NCBI GenBank assembly: GCA_964561005.1
Contig: CAZLNO010000010.1
Location: 1-59,524 of the forward strand
Origin: CAZLNO01 sp964561005
Lineage (GTDB): Bacteria > Pseudomonadota > Alphaproteobacteria > Kiloniellales > Rhodovibrionaceae
DNA: 59,524 bases
Direction of reading: 5' to 3'
Below are positions 15,914 through 26,522 of the stretch, one piece after another (within the stretch, counting starts at the first letter, position 1; each line of letters begins with the position of its first letter). The notes under the pieces were generated by a model. It searched no databases. It was not told where the DNA came from and saw nothing but the letters and a program-made list of their open reading frames with translations. The translations under genes and the position numbers were made by a program.

Positions 15914-16594
15914 ATGGAGCTGAACGCGGACTTTACCCGTCGCGCCGCGGTGCACGCCGCCGCGTTGCCGTGGCAGCCGTCGCCGATGGCAGGCGTGGAG
16001 CGCCGCATGCTGGACCGGATCGGCGAGGAGAAGGCCCGGGCGACCAGCATCGTCCGCTACGCGCCAGGAAGCCACTTCTCCCCGCACGTCCACACCGGCG
16101 GCGAGGAATTCCTCGTGCTGGAGGGGGTCTTTCAGGACGAGCAGGGCGACTTCCCGGCCGGCTATTACGTCCGAAACCCGCCGGGCTCGTCGCATACCCC
16201 CGGCTCGGAACCCGGCTGCACGATCCTCGTAAAGCTGTGGCAGTTCGACCCCGAGGACCGCAGCCACGTCCGGATCGACACCGGCAAGATGCCCTATCTG
16301 CCCGCCCCCGACCGGCCGGGCGCGGCGATCATGCCGCTGTTCCGCGACTCGAGGGAGGACGTACGCCTGGAGCACTGGGCGCCGGACATCGAGGTGGCCC
16401 TCGACCTGCCGGGCGGCATCGAGATCCTCGTGCTCGATGGAAGCTTCACGGAGCGCGGCGAGGCGTTTCCGCCGCAGTCATGGCTGCGCCTGCCCGCCGG
16501 CGCGCGTCTGCAGGCCACCAGCGGAGCCGAGGGATGTCGGCTGTGGCTGAAGTCCGGCCACCTCGCCGAGCCGCCACGCGCGCCGATCCCCTGA
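15914..16594 (+). CDS. Bicupin protein, ChrR-like cupin
   Basis: A 226-residue protein with two cupin barrels. The first carries a full metal site: FSPHVHTGGEEFLVLEG, then SSHTPGS about 35 residues later, i.e. HxH...E...H. The second (GGIEILVLDGSFTERGEAFP) lacks the histidines and is probably structural. The family resembles the cupin half of ChrR anti-sigma factors but has no N-terminal zinc anti-sigma domain and no ECF sigma gene beside it, so a role as a free-standing sensor or dioxygenase-like protein is open. The start at 15914 follows GGAAGGAG. Confidence 0.8.
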   Translation: MELNADFTRRAAVHAAALPWQPSPMAGVERRMLDRIGEEKARATSIVRYAPGSHFSPHVHTGGEEFLVLEGVFQDEQGDFPAGYYVRNPPGSSHTPGSEPGCTILVKLWQFDPEDRSHVRIDTGKMPYLPAPDRPGAAIMPLFRDSREDVRLEHWAPDIEVALDLPGGIEILVLDGSFTERGEAFPPQSWLRLPAGARLQATSGAEGCRLWLKSGHLAEPPRAPIP

Positions 16595-16623
16595 CGGCGG
16601 CCCGTTTCCGCGGAGCTCAAAGG

Positions 16624-16655
16624 AAAAGCCCCCGTCGACACCTGCCGTGGGGGCT
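16624..16655 (-). terminator. Intrinsic terminator after tRNA-Pro
   Basis: Minus strand: AGCCCCC (16655-16649), 15-nt loop, GGGGGCT (16633-16627) followed by TTTTCC. It begins 7 nt after the tRNA 3' end and also serves the convergent cupin gene. Confidence 0.8.
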
Positions 16656-16661
16656 TCGGGA

Positions 16662-16738
16662 TGGTCGGAGCGGCAGGATTCGAACCTGCGACCTTTCGGC
16701 CCCCAGCCGAATGCGCTACCAGACTGCGCCACGCTCCG
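16662..16738 (-). tRNA. tRNA-Pro (anticodon GGG)
   Basis: A 77-nt cloverleaf on the minus strand. The acceptor CGGAGCG pairs with CGCTCCG, the D loop reads AGTCTGGTAGCGC, the anticodon stem-loop is TTCGG-CTGGGGG-CCGAA (anticodon GGG), the T loop contains GTTCGAATC, and the 3' CCA is encoded. GGG reads CCC and CCU codons, which suits this GC-rich genome. Confidence 0.97.
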
Positions 16739-16791
16739 CCACGAGGATTGCCAACTCCCGTGCGCCGTTCTCGCCGGCCGCGGACCCCGGT

Positions 16792-16820
16792 TATATACAA
16801 GGCCGTCGGAAGCTGTGCAA
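16792..16820 (-). promoter_or_regulatory. Promoter of tRNA-Pro
   Basis: Minus strand: -35 TTGCAC (16820-16815), 17-nt spacer, -10 TATATA (16797-16792), giving a start near 16785 and a roughly 47-nt leader before the tRNA. It lies just beyond the merR stop, so the tRNA has its own transcription. Confidence 0.7.
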
Positions 16821-16863
16821 TGGGGCCGTGCGATAGCTGTGCGCCGCCCGACCTCAATCCAGC

Positions 16864-17340
16864 TCAGCGAATCCCCCCGCCGAGCTGCTCGCGCATCTCC
16901 AGCAGCATGTCGAGCACTTCGCGCAGCCGCGCGCGCTCGGACTCGGCCAGACGATCGTCGGGCGCGTCGGCCTGTGCGGTCGCGCAATCCCTCGCCGTTC
17001 TCTTCGTCGGTTCGCCGGCCGGCTTGTCCGCCTTCGCCTGCCGCCGCGGCCCGTTCTCGTTCACCGGCGACGCGGTCTCGATCTGGCCCTCGCGGAGCAG
17101 CTTCTGCACGCCCTTGATCGTATAACCGTCGCTGTAGAGGAGATCGCGAATCCGACGCAAAAGCTCAATGTCTTCAGGCCGATAGTAGCGACGGTTGCCG
17201 CCGCGCTTCATCGGCCGGACCTCGCTGAACTTCGTCTCCCAGAAGCGCAGCACGTGTTGCGGCACCTGGAGATCGTCGGAGACCTCGCTGATCGTCCGGA
17301 ACGCTGAAGCAGACTTCTCGGCAGCCCGAGTGCCAGCCAT
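16864..17340 (-). CDS. MerR-family transcriptional regulator
   Basis: A 158-residue regulator with an N-terminal MerR winged helix-turn-helix (FRTISEVSDDLQVPQHVLRF, then RRYYRPEDIELLRRIRDLLY) and a short DGYTIKGVQKLLREG helix. The middle is a variable basic/acidic linker and the C-terminus (about residues 130-156) is a helical, leucine-rich segment likely to dimerise. No metal-binding cysteine pair is visible, so this is the housekeeping MerR that follows ihfA in Alphaproteobacteria, of unknown effector. It lies 35 nt downstream of ihfA. Confidence 0.88.
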   Translation of the reverse strand: MAGTRAAEKSASAFRTISEVSDDLQVPQHVLRFWETKFSEVRPMKRGGNRRYYRPEDIELLRRIRDLLYSDGYTIKGVQKLLREGQIETASPVNENGPRRQAKADKPAGEPTKRTARDCATAQADAPDDRLAESERARLREVLDMLLEMREQLGGGIR

Positions 17341-17375
17341 GACCTACTCGCTCTTCATCCAGTTCCGCGATACCG

Positions 17376-17705
17376 TCAGCTCGCCTTTTTCTTCTGCCTC
17401 TGCCGGGCTTGAAAGATCCGGTTGATGCGGTTTTTCAGCACGTGCGAGGCTCGAAACACCAGGACCCGGCGCGGCAGGATCGGCACCTCCTCGCCCGTCT
17501 TCGGGTTGCGCCCGATCCGCTGTCCCTTCTGCCGCACGGCGAAACTGCCGAAGGACGCGATCTTCACGGGCTCGCCGCGGACCAGCGCCTCGGAGATCTC
17601 GCCCAACACCGACTCCACCAGTTCGGCGGACTCGTTCCGGCTCAACCCGACCTCATGATAGACCGCTTCCGACAAATCGGCGCGGGTCACGGTGTTGCGG
17701 CCCAT
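17376..17705 (-). CDS. ihfA: Integration host factor alpha subunit
   Basis: A 109-residue DNA-bending protein of the HU/IHF family. The alpha-type N-terminus TRADLSEAVYHEVGLSRNES and the core VKIASFGSFAVRQKGQRIGRNPKTGEEV are clear; the GRNPKTGEE arm carries the proline that intercalates into DNA. The C-terminus has RVLVFRASHVLKNRIN. With the beta subunit (elsewhere) it bends DNA at specific sites in recombination and promoter control. It stands between fabH and merR as in most Alphaproteobacteria. Confidence 0.95.
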   Translation of the reverse strand: MGRNTVTRADLSEAVYHEVGLSRNESAELVESVLGEISEALVRGEPVKIASFGSFAVRQKGQRIGRNPKTGEEVPILPRRVLVFRASHVLKNRINRIFQARQRQKKKAS

Positions 17706-17850
17706 CTGTCCCCTCCCTCAACAAACGGTTAAGAAACCTATCGCAGGGGCTTGCGGGCGTCAAATCGCAACGCCGGAAACAGGCGAACACGAATCGTGCG
17801 AAGAGAGGGGGAAAGCCGGCGTTCTTGATCCCGCATGCCGGACCTCGGCG

Positions 17851-18828
17851 CTACCAGCGCAGCAACGCCGAGCCCCAGGTAAAGCCGCCGCCCATCCCCT
17901 CCAGCAGGACCAGATGGCCGGGCTGGATTCGGCCATCCTCCACCGCCTCGTACAGGGCCAGGGGAATCGACGCCGCCGAGGTGTTGGCATGGCGCTCCAC
18001 CGTCGCGACGACGCGCTCCTGCGGCACGTTCAGGCGGCGGCCGATCGCCTCGATGATACGCATGTTGGCCTGATGCGGGACAAGCCAGTCGAGGTCGCCG
18101 GGAGTGAGGTGGTTGAGGTCCAGGGCCTCGTCGATCGCCTCGATCATCCGGGTGACGGCATGGCGGAAGACCTCGCGACCCTCCATCCGCAGATGACCCA
18201 CGGTGCGGGTCGACGACGGTCCGCCGTCGACATAGAGCGCATCGTGGTTACGGCCATCGGAATAGATGTGCGTGGAGAGGACGCCGCGGGCGTCGCCGTT
18301 GCCCTTGGCCTCCGTGGCGCGCAGGACAAGCGCGCCGGCCCCGTCGCCGAAGAGCACGCAGGTGCCGCGGTCGCTCCAGTCCAGGATGCGGGAGAAGGTC
18401 TCCGCGCCGATCACCAGAACATGCCGCGCCTGCCCCGCCTTGATGAAATTGTCGGCCACGGCGAGCGCGTAGATAAAGCCGGTGCACACGGCATGCACGT
18501 CGAAGGCCGCGCCGCGCGTCATGCCGAGCCGCGCCTGGATCATCGTCGCCGTGGCGGGAAAGGTCTCGTCCGGGGTCGCGGTGGCCACCACGATCAGATC
18601 GATGTCGTTCGCATCCATGCCGGCGCGGGCCAGCGCCACCTCCGCCGCCCGCGTGCCGAGCACGGCCGTGGTCTCGCTTTCCGCGGCGATCCGCCGCTCG
18701 CGGATGCCGGTGCGCTGGCGAATCCACTCGTCGGTGGTATCGACGATCCTGGCCAGGTCGTCGTTGGTCACCACGCGCTCCGGCAGATAGGCGCCACAGC
18801 CCGCCACTTGCGACCGGATAGCCGTCAT
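17851..18828 (-). CDS. fabH: 3-oxoacyl-ACP synthase III
   Basis: A 325-residue KAS III that starts fatty acid chains by condensing acetyl-CoA with malonyl-ACP. The catalytic triad is visible: Cys115 in DVHAVCTGFIY, His in VPHQANMRIIEA and Asn in ERHANTSAASIPLAL. The C-terminal GGGFTWGSALLRW is typical. Its ATG overlaps the plsX stop by 4 nt, so both are translationally coupled. Confidence 0.96.
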   Translation of the reverse strand: MTAIRSQVAGCGAYLPERVVTNDDLARIVDTTDEWIRQRTGIRERRIAAESETTAVLGTRAAEVALARAGMDANDIDLIVVATATPDETFPATATMIQARLGMTRGAAFDVHAVCTGFIYALAVADNFIKAGQARHVLVIGAETFSRILDWSDRGTCVLFGDGAGALVLRATEAKGNGDARGVLSTHIYSDGRNHDALYVDGGPSSTRTVGHLRMEGREVFRHAVTRMIEAIDEALDLNHLTPGDLDWLVPHQANMRIIEAIGRRLNVPQERVVATVERHANTSAASIPLALYEAVEDGRIQPGHLVLLEGMGGGFTWGSALLRW

Positions 18829-19871
18829 ACCGCTGCCGCCCGCGCGCTGAGAGGTTTGCGATTGATCTTGCCGAGGTCGGCCCGGATCCGCTCCAGAAAG
18901 CCCTGGCGCGCCATGTCGACCGCCACGCCGATGGCGTTGGCGAAGCCGATCGGGTCGGTGCCGCCGTGGCTTTTGACCGTGATGCCGTTGAGCCCCAGGA
19001 AGATCGCTCCGTTGTAGCGCCGCGGATCGGTACGCTGGCGCAGCTTGTGCATGGCGCGCCGGGCCAGCAGATAGCCGAGCTGGGCGAAGAGCGAGCTCTT
19101 GAAGGTCTGCCGCAAGTAGGCGCCCACCAGCTTGGCGGTGCCCTCCGCCGTCTTCAGCGCGACGTTGCCGGTGAAGCCGTCGGTCACGATGACGTCCACC
19201 GTGCCCTTGGCGATATCGTCGCCCTCGATGAAGCCGTGGAAATTGCCCGGCAATTCAATTTCGTCCAGCGCCGCGCGGGCCGTCCAGAGCGCCTCGTGCC
19301 CCTTGCGCTCTTCCGAGCCGACGTTGAGCAGCCCTGTCGTCGGCTCCACCGTGCCCAGAACGGTCCGGGAAAACACATTGCCCATCACCGCGAAGTCGAC
19401 CAGGTTGCGGGCGTCGCACTGCACGTTCGCCCCGAGGTCGAGCATCACCGATTCACCGCGCAGCGTGGGAAAGAACGACGCGATCGCGGGCCGGTCGATA
19501 TCCGGCAGGGTCTTCAGCACCATCTTGGCGAAGGCCATGAGCGCGCCGGTGTTCCCGGCCGACACGCAGCCGTCGGCCTGACCGTCGCGCACCGCCTCGA
19601 CCGCCCGACGCATGGAGGAGTCGCGGCCGCTGCGCAGCGCCACCGAAGGCTTGTCCGCGTCGTTCACCACGTCCTCGCAGTGCACGACGGTGGCGACCTG
19701 CTTCAGGCGCTTCATCTTGTTCAGCATCGGAGCAATCTCGCCCTCCCGACCGTAGAGGACGAACTCCACGTCCGGAAAGCGCTTGCGCGCGATATTGGCG
19801 CCGCGCAAGACCATGCGAGGTGCATGGTCCCCACCCATGGCATCCAGTGCAATCGTCAGGCGCCCGCTCAC
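18825..19871 (-). CDS. plsX: Phosphate acyltransferase PlsX
   Basis: A 348-residue peripheral membrane enzyme converting acyl-ACP to acyl-phosphate, the first step of bacterial phosphatidic acid synthesis. N-terminal ALDAMGGDHAP and later CVSAGNTGALMAF, RPAIASFFPT and VIVTDGFTGNVALK are diagnostic. The start is GTG at 19871. It lies in the conserved rpmF-plsX-fabH string, which couples lipid synthesis to ribosome production. Confidence 0.95.
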   Translation of the reverse strand: MSGRLTIALDAMGGDHAPRMVLRGANIARKRFPDVEFVLYGREGEIAPMLNKMKRLKQVATVVHCEDVVNDADKPSVALRSGRDSSMRRAVEAVRDGQADGCVSAGNTGALMAFAKMVLKTLPDIDRPAIASFFPTLRGESVMLDLGANVQCDARNLVDFAVMGNVFSRTVLGTVEPTTGLLNVGSEERKGHEALWTARAALDEIELPGNFHGFIEGDDIAKGTVDVIVTDGFTGNVALKTAEGTAKLVGAYLRQTFKSSLFAQLGYLLARRAMHKLRQRTDPRRYNGAIFLGLNGITVKSHGGTDPIGFANAIGVAVDMARQGFLERIRADLGKINRKPLSARAAAV

Positions 19872-20112
19872 GTCCGTGCCACTCCAAGCCCGGTTTCACC
19901 GACGACGATGCCGGCTTTCCGCCTGCTGCCGCGTCGCCCCCGACGCTCGTGTCGCTGGCGCAGCCATCGCCGGCGCCAAGGTCCCACCGCCCGGCCGACG
20001 GCCCCGCCACACGCACCGGCGCCACGAGCGAACGGCACGAGTCAACGGCACGATGGCACCCGGCAAGCGCTTGGGGAACGCCCGGTTCAAGCTGGGATCT
20101 CCCGACCGGCGG

Positions 20113-20292
20113 TCATTCCTTCGGCTCAAGAACCTCGCGGCCTTTGTACATGCCGGTCTTGAGGTCGATATGGTGGGGACGGCGATATTCGCCGCTGTCC
20201 TGGTCGACAACATAGCTGGGCGTCTTCAGGGCGTGATGGGAACGCCGCTTGTCGCGCCGGGACTTCGAAACCTTCTTCTGCTGAACAGCCAT
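20113..20292 (-). CDS. rpmF: 50S ribosomal protein L32
   Basis: A 59-residue L32 protein opening MAVQQKKVSKSRRDKRRSHH, the hallmark N-terminus, then GEYRRPHHIDLKTGMYKGREV. It lacks the zinc-binding cysteines of some L32 forms. The true start is the ATG at 20292, with 31 extra in-frame codons upstream that are not part of the gene. The 241-nt space before plsX (19872-20112) holds no gene I can support. Confidence 0.95.
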   Translation of the reverse strand: MAVQQKKVSKSRRDKRRSHHALKTPSYVVDQDSGEYRRPHHIDLKTGMYKGREVLEPKE

Positions 20293-20425
20293 GACTCGTC
20301 CTTCTCGGTTCCTCGCGGGCCGCGTCGCCGCGGCTTCATAAAGGAATTCGACCCCGCCAGCAAGAGCGACGGAGCCGCGCATCAACCTTGCATGTCAACC
20401 CGGCGGTCAGCACATGACCGCCTGC

Positions 20426-20980
20426 CTATCCGCCGTTGCGGAGCTGCTTCAGGACCGCGAACGGCGACTCCTCGCCGTCGTCTTCCACCTCGCCGCTCTC
20501 GCCGAAGCTGGCGCCCTCGAAGCGCGCGCCCGGTGCCCGCGGATAAGGGTCCAGCGCAAGCGAAAGCTGCTCCGCCACGAGTTCGCCCAGGTCCAGCGTT
20601 TCGCCCTCCAGGGGCTCCGGGATCTCCTCGTCGTCCGGGCCGACAAACACCTCGCCCTCGTTCTGGGCAGGGCCTTCCAGCGTGAAGAGCTGCACGAAGC
20701 TCTCCGCGACGCGGCTTTCGACAGGCTCCAGCGTGACCACGCAGGTCTGCGTCACCGTCGCGGTCAGCTCGCCTTCGACGCGAATCAGCGACCCTTGCGC
20801 CGGCCGCCGAACGCGCAACCGCGCCGAGAAACCGGCCAGCCCACCCAGCCCGAACCGACGGGCCAGCGCCGCGCGCTCCGCCTCGTTGGCGGTGATCGTC
20901 TCGACAACTTCGCCACCAGTCAGACGGTCCAGCCGCAACTTGCGGGAAAACTCCACCGTGCCGTCCGGTGCCACGGTCAT
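20426..20980 (-). CDS. DUF177 / YceD family protein
   Basis: A 184-residue YceD-like protein. Members of DUF177 sit next to rpmF and are needed for normal 23S rRNA accumulation in E. coli and plants. The family motif TQTCVVTLEPVESRVAESF (Cys in a beta hairpin) and the acidic PDDEEIPEPLEGETLDLGEL segment near residue 120-140 are present, with a DPYPRAPGARFE end. It is 133 nt upstream of rpmF on the same strand. Confidence 0.9.
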   Translation of the reverse strand: MTVAPDGTVEFSRKLRLDRLTGGEVVETITANEAERAALARRFGLGGLAGFSARLRVRRPAQGSLIRVEGELTATVTQTCVVTLEPVESRVAESFVQLFTLEGPAQNEGEVFVGPDDEEIPEPLEGETLDLGELVAEQLSLALDPYPRAPGARFEGASFGESGEVEDDGEESPFAVLKQLRNGG

Positions 20981-21059
20981 GCCGGCCCTCCACGCGACAT
21001 CGCCGCAGGGCGACGGAACATAGAAAACCCACGGAACACGGTCAATCCGTCTCGAATGT

Positions 21060-21614
21060 TCACGCCTCGCCAGCTTCGGGCCGCGGCGGTGCTCCGAATC
21101 GGATCTTTCCGCCGGCGATCTCGGTCAGGTCCTGCGCCGCCAGGCGTGCCGCCTCGCCCACCACGTAGGCCTGCATGGCGCTCAAACGGGCCTCGGCGGG
21201 CTGCGCGACCGTTCCATAGAGGTTGCGACGCAGGGCATCCGCCAGCTTGCCCGGCTCCGCGGCCAGGGCGGCGTCATAGGCGGAAACCCGGCCGTAGAAG
21301 GCCTGCGCCATCCGCTTCACCTTCGGCCCCACGCCGACGTCGCCGGCGCCCATTTCGCGCAACGAGCGGTCCATGTCCGCGAACATCGCGTCGAAGACCT
21401 GCTGTGCCAGGTCCTCGGTTTCCGCGCGGTCGCGCTTCAGGCGATGCAGGATCAGGAAGACGTGGAGCGCCACCAGCTCGAAGCGCCCATCCAGCGTGTC
21501 GGGCACACCGAGCGTGCTGTAGAACTCGGGACGGCGGGCCTGCGCCACCGCCGCGCCATAAAGCGCCCAGGCGGCGGTCTCGTCCCGTTTACGCGCGAAA
21601 AGGCTGGAGAACAT
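21060..21614 (-). CDS. Ubiquinol-cytochrome c chaperone (Cbp3 family)
   Basis: A 184-residue protein of the Ubiq_cyt_C_chap family, which in mitochondria (Cbp3) and Alphaproteobacteria helps assemble the cytochrome bc1 complex. Recognisable segments are AQARRPEFYSTLGVPDTLDG, ELVALHVFLILHRLKRD, FDAMFADMDRSLREMGAGDV and VGPKVKRMAQAFYGRVSAYD. The start was set at the ATG 21614; a TTG at 21638 would add 8 residues. Divergent from bamE. Confidence 0.9.
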   Translation of the reverse strand: MFSSLFARKRDETAAWALYGAAVAQARRPEFYSTLGVPDTLDGRFELVALHVFLILHRLKRDRAETEDLAQQVFDAMFADMDRSLREMGAGDVGVGPKVKRMAQAFYGRVSAYDAALAAEPGKLADALRRNLYGTVAQPAEARLSAMQAYVVGEAARLAAQDLTEIAGGKIRFGAPPRPEAGEA

Positions 21615-21660
21615 TGCGGTGCTGGCGATGCTGGACAAGACGAGTGCACGAATTACAAGC

Positions 21661-21688
21661 TTGAAATGGGCCGGCGTTTCGGCTTAAT
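21661..21688 (+). promoter_or_regulatory. Candidate bamE promoter
   Basis: TTGAAA (21661-21666), 16-nt spacer, CTTAAT (21683-21688), start expected near 21695, about 40 nt ahead of the bamE ATG. It is in the short divergent spacer with cbp3 and within an AT-rich patch. Confidence 0.45.
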
Positions 21689-21733
21689 CAAGCGGTTTGA
21701 ATGACATCCCCGTTCTTGGAGGAGCGCCGGAGC

Positions 21734-22258
21734 ATGACCGCCGCCCGTCGAACCCACCGCACCGGGCTGCCGCGCTGGCGAGGGACCGCCGCCGCGACCG
21801 TCGTGCTGCTTGGTCTGGCCGCCTGCGGTGCCCCCGTCCAGGTGCACGGCAACCTGCCGAAGGAAGAGGACGTCGCCAGAATCGAGGCCGGCAAGCATGG
21901 CCGAAACGACGTGATCGAGCTCCTGGGATCGCCCTCGGCGATCTCCACCTTCAAGGACAACACCTGGTATTACGTCGGCAGCAAGAAAACGCAGTTCGCC
22001 TTCTTCAAGCCCGAGGTCCTGGAGCGCAACATCCTGGCCGTTTCCTTCGACGGCGGCGACACCGTCGCCAGCACGGAAATCTATACCCTGAAGGACGGTC
22101 GCGCGATCAATCCGGTCGACCGCATTACGCCCAGCGAGGGCAAGGACCTCACGTTGCTGCAGCAGCTCCTCGGCAACCTCGGCCGCTTCAATCCGGAATC
22201 GACCGGGCTGGAGGCCGGAACCGGCGGACCCGGCGCGCCGACGCCCGGCCAGCCCTGA
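21734..22258 (+). CDS. bamE: Outer membrane assembly lipoprotein BamE (SmpA/OmlA)
   Basis: A 174-residue lipoprotein. The N-terminal signal ends in the lipobox LLGLAACG, so Cys is acylated and the protein is held in the outer membrane, where BamE supports the BAM complex. The BamE core shows IEAGKHGRNDVIELLGSPS, FKDNTWYYVGSK, and a VLERNILAVSFD strand. A GGAGGAG ribosome-binding site at 21718-21724 fixes the start at 21734. It is convergent with hppA. Confidence 0.92.
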   Translation: MTAARRTHRTGLPRWRGTAAATVVLLGLAACGAPVQVHGNLPKEEDVARIEAGKHGRNDVIELLGSPSAISTFKDNTWYYVGSKKTQFAFFKPEVLERNILAVSFDGGDTVASTEIYTLKDGRAINPVDRITPSEGKDLTLLQQLLGNLGRFNPESTGLEAGTGGPGAPTPGQP

Positions 22259-22336
22259 GGGCCCATCGCGCCTCGCCCCCTGTTCCACGGGGCCCGCTGT
22301 CCCGCGGCGGCGCGCCCGTTCCAGGCCCCGCGACAC

Positions 22337-22368
22337 GAACGCCCCGGAGGCGGACCTCCGGGGCGTTC
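22337..22368. terminator. Bidirectional hairpin between bamE and hppA
   Basis: A perfect 14-bp stem (22337-22350 with 22355-22368) and a CGGA tetraloop lie between the convergent stops at 22258 and 22394. There is no T run on either strand; its symmetry suits termination from both sides. Confidence 0.65.
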
Positions 22369-22393
22369 GCGCGTCGAAGCGGATGGATCGGGC

Positions 22394-24496
<2,103 letters not shown>

Positions 24497-24665
24497 GGGT
24501 TCCCCTTCGTGAATTTCGTTCGCTTTGGCGGCCCCGAACGCGGCCGCTGGATGTCAGTGCTGACGCGCTTCGCTCTCTATCGCCCGGATATCGATGGCCC
24601 GGATATTGCGCCGCGGAAGCGCGCGCGGAAAATGACACAGGGGGTAAACCGAAGCAACCGGGCTG

Positions 24666-25868
24666 TCATGCCGCCGGGCCGCTTTTCAAGTCGGACAGCT
24701 CCTGCCCCCGGCCGACCGCCGCGACGGCGGCCAGAGCCAGCAGAACCGGCCCCACGATCGCCAGATTCACGGCCTGCCACCCCAGCGTCGCATAGACCCA
24801 GCCCGAGCCCAGCGCGGTCACTGCCACCGCGGCGAACACCAGCACCTCGTTCAGGGCCTGCACGCCCGCCTTCTCCGCCGGCTCGTGGAGTTGGGTGATC
24901 CAGGTCGTGGCGCCGACGAACATGAAGTTCCAGCCGCACCCCAGCAAAACCAGCCCGGATACGAACCGAAGGAGGTCGTTGCCCGTCAGGTTGACTGCCA
25001 CGCAGGCCAGCATCATCGCGCCGCCCGCGGCGATCACCCGACGCACGCCGAACCCGTGCACGAGCTGGCCGGTGACGAAGGAGGGCGCGTACATGGCGAA
25101 AACATGCCACTGGATGGCGAAGGCCGTGCTCGTGAAGTCGATATGGCAGTCCGCCATCGCGGGCGGCGTGACGGTCATGACCAGATTCATGGCGCCGTAG
25201 CCGACCATCCCGCAGAGAATCGCCGCCGGCAGCGCCGGCTGGCGCAGAAGCCGGGACAGCGGACGGCCGCGCTCGCCGCGGGCCTCCGGCCGGGGCCGCG
25301 GCAGCTCCGCGAACTGGATCGCCACCATCTGCGCCGCGCAGAGCCCGGCGATCACCAGATAGACGCCGGCGAAGAGCTCGTTGCCGACAAGTCCCCTGGA
25401 CCAGTTCGCAAGCTGCGGGCCGGCCACCGCGGCCAGCACCCCGCCGGCCATGACGATGGCGATGGCCCGGCCGCGCTGACTTGCCGACACCACGTCGGCG
25501 GCGGCGAAGCGATAGTACATGGCGTGCGCCAGGAACGCGCCGGTCAGCGCCGCCGCACCGCAATAGAGGACAAAACTCCCTGAAAGAATTGCCTGCACGC
25601 CCAGCAGCCCGGCCACGGCCCCGAGGAAGGCGCCGATACTGAACCCCGCGCGCCGCCCGCGGCGCGCCATGAAGAAGGAGGCTGGCGCCGTGCTGGCCAT
25701 CAGCCCGAGGAATTGCAAGGCCAGCGGCAGCGTCGCCAGGCCCGGGTCCGGCGCGAGTTGACGGCCGACCAGCGCCGTCACCGAGATGACCATGGCGCTG
25801 CAGGTCATCGCCAGCGCCTGGCACAGCGTGAGAGTGCCGATGGATCGTAAGGGCAAGGCCGCAATCAT
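24666..25868 (-). CDS. Major facilitator superfamily transporter
   Basis: A 400-residue polytopic inner-membrane protein with about twelve hydrophobic helices. The loop between helices 2 and 3 has RRGRRAGFSIGAF, a degenerate MFS motif A, and a long basic loop (PRPRPEARGERGRPLSRLLR) separates the two halves. It resembles the YbfB/NreB-like exporters with no known substrate. The ATG at 25868 begins directly at the first hydrophobic segment; the longer open frame upstream is not plausible. It follows the FliL-like gene after 118 nt. Confidence 0.83.
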   Translation of the reverse strand: MIAALPLRSIGTLTLCQALAMTCSAMVISVTALVGRQLAPDPGLATLPLALQFLGLMASTAPASFFMARRGRRAGFSIGAFLGAVAGLLGVQAILSGSFVLYCGAAALTGAFLAHAMYYRFAAADVVSASQRGRAIAIVMAGGVLAAVAGPQLANWSRGLVGNELFAGVYLVIAGLCAAQMVAIQFAELPRPRPEARGERGRPLSRLLRQPALPAAILCGMVGYGAMNLVMTVTPPAMADCHIDFTSTAFAIQWHVFAMYAPSFVTGQLVHGFGVRRVIAAGGAMMLACVAVNLTGNDLLRFVSGLVLLGCGWNFMFVGATTWITQLHEPAEKAGVQALNEVLVFAAVAVTALGSGWVYATLGWQAVNLAIVGPVLLALAAVAAVGRGQELSDLKSGPAA

Positions 25869-25986
25869 GGCACGCCAGCCTATACCAGGGTTCGCCCGAT
25901 GAACATGCCGCGACCGGCGCCGCCTTGCCTTCCACCCCGCGGCGCCTTGCCGCCCTCCCCCGGCTCGTGCCGAGCGGCCGCCAACC

Positions 25987-26448
25987 CTATCCCTGCGAAT
26001 TGACGTCGCGGCCCTGGATCGCCTGGATATGGACCCCGCGCAGATCGTCACCCATCACCTGCCGACCGCGCTTCAACAGCCGTTTCTTGATCAGCTCCAT
26101 GCTGTCGCCGCCCTCCCGAACGAAACGGAAGGCGTAAAGGCCGTGCAGCTCGCTGAGCATCGCGTCGCGCAGGTGCGGCCGTCGCGATGCGACCGACTCC
26201 AGCCCGCTCTCCCCCGCGACCTCCAGGGAAATCACCAGCGTGAGCAGCTCCGTGACCTGTCCTTCCTGCATGATCGGCACGGAGATCGGCCGCAGCTCGA
26301 CATACTCCGACTGCGCCTCGCGGCTCCCCATGCCGGTTTGCTCTTGCAGGCTGGGTATCGGCTCGCCACGAATGCCGAACCACCACGTTCCGGCCCCGCC
26401 GCCGGCAATGAGCAGGACAAGGCCGACCAGAATAATCAGTTTCGGCAT
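25987..26448 (-). CDS. FliL-like membrane-anchored protein
   Basis: A 153-residue bitopic protein: a hydrophobic anchor at residues 3-23 (IILVGLVLLIAGGGAG) followed by a periplasmic domain of FliL shape (EYVELRPISVPIM, then VTELLTLVISLEV, then RPHLRDAMLSELHGLY). FliL binds the flagellar stator, but no flagellar gene lies here; this copy sits between thiL and an MFS gene, as in other Rhodospirillales. It may serve another ion-driven or stomatin-like system. Similarity is by pattern, so moderate confidence. Confidence 0.7.
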   Translation of the reverse strand: MPKLIILVGLVLLIAGGGAGTWWFGIRGEPIPSLQEQTGMGSREAQSEYVELRPISVPIMQEGQVTELLTLVISLEVAGESGLESVASRRPHLRDAMLSELHGLYAFRFVREGGDSMELIKKRLLKRGRQVMGDDLRGVHIQAIQGRDVNSQG

Positions 26449-26522
26449 CGCTGCGCTGTCACCGCGGCCATTCGAGAGGAAAGCACTGTGGCGAGTGGAT
26501 GTAAAAACAGAATTAATCGCAT

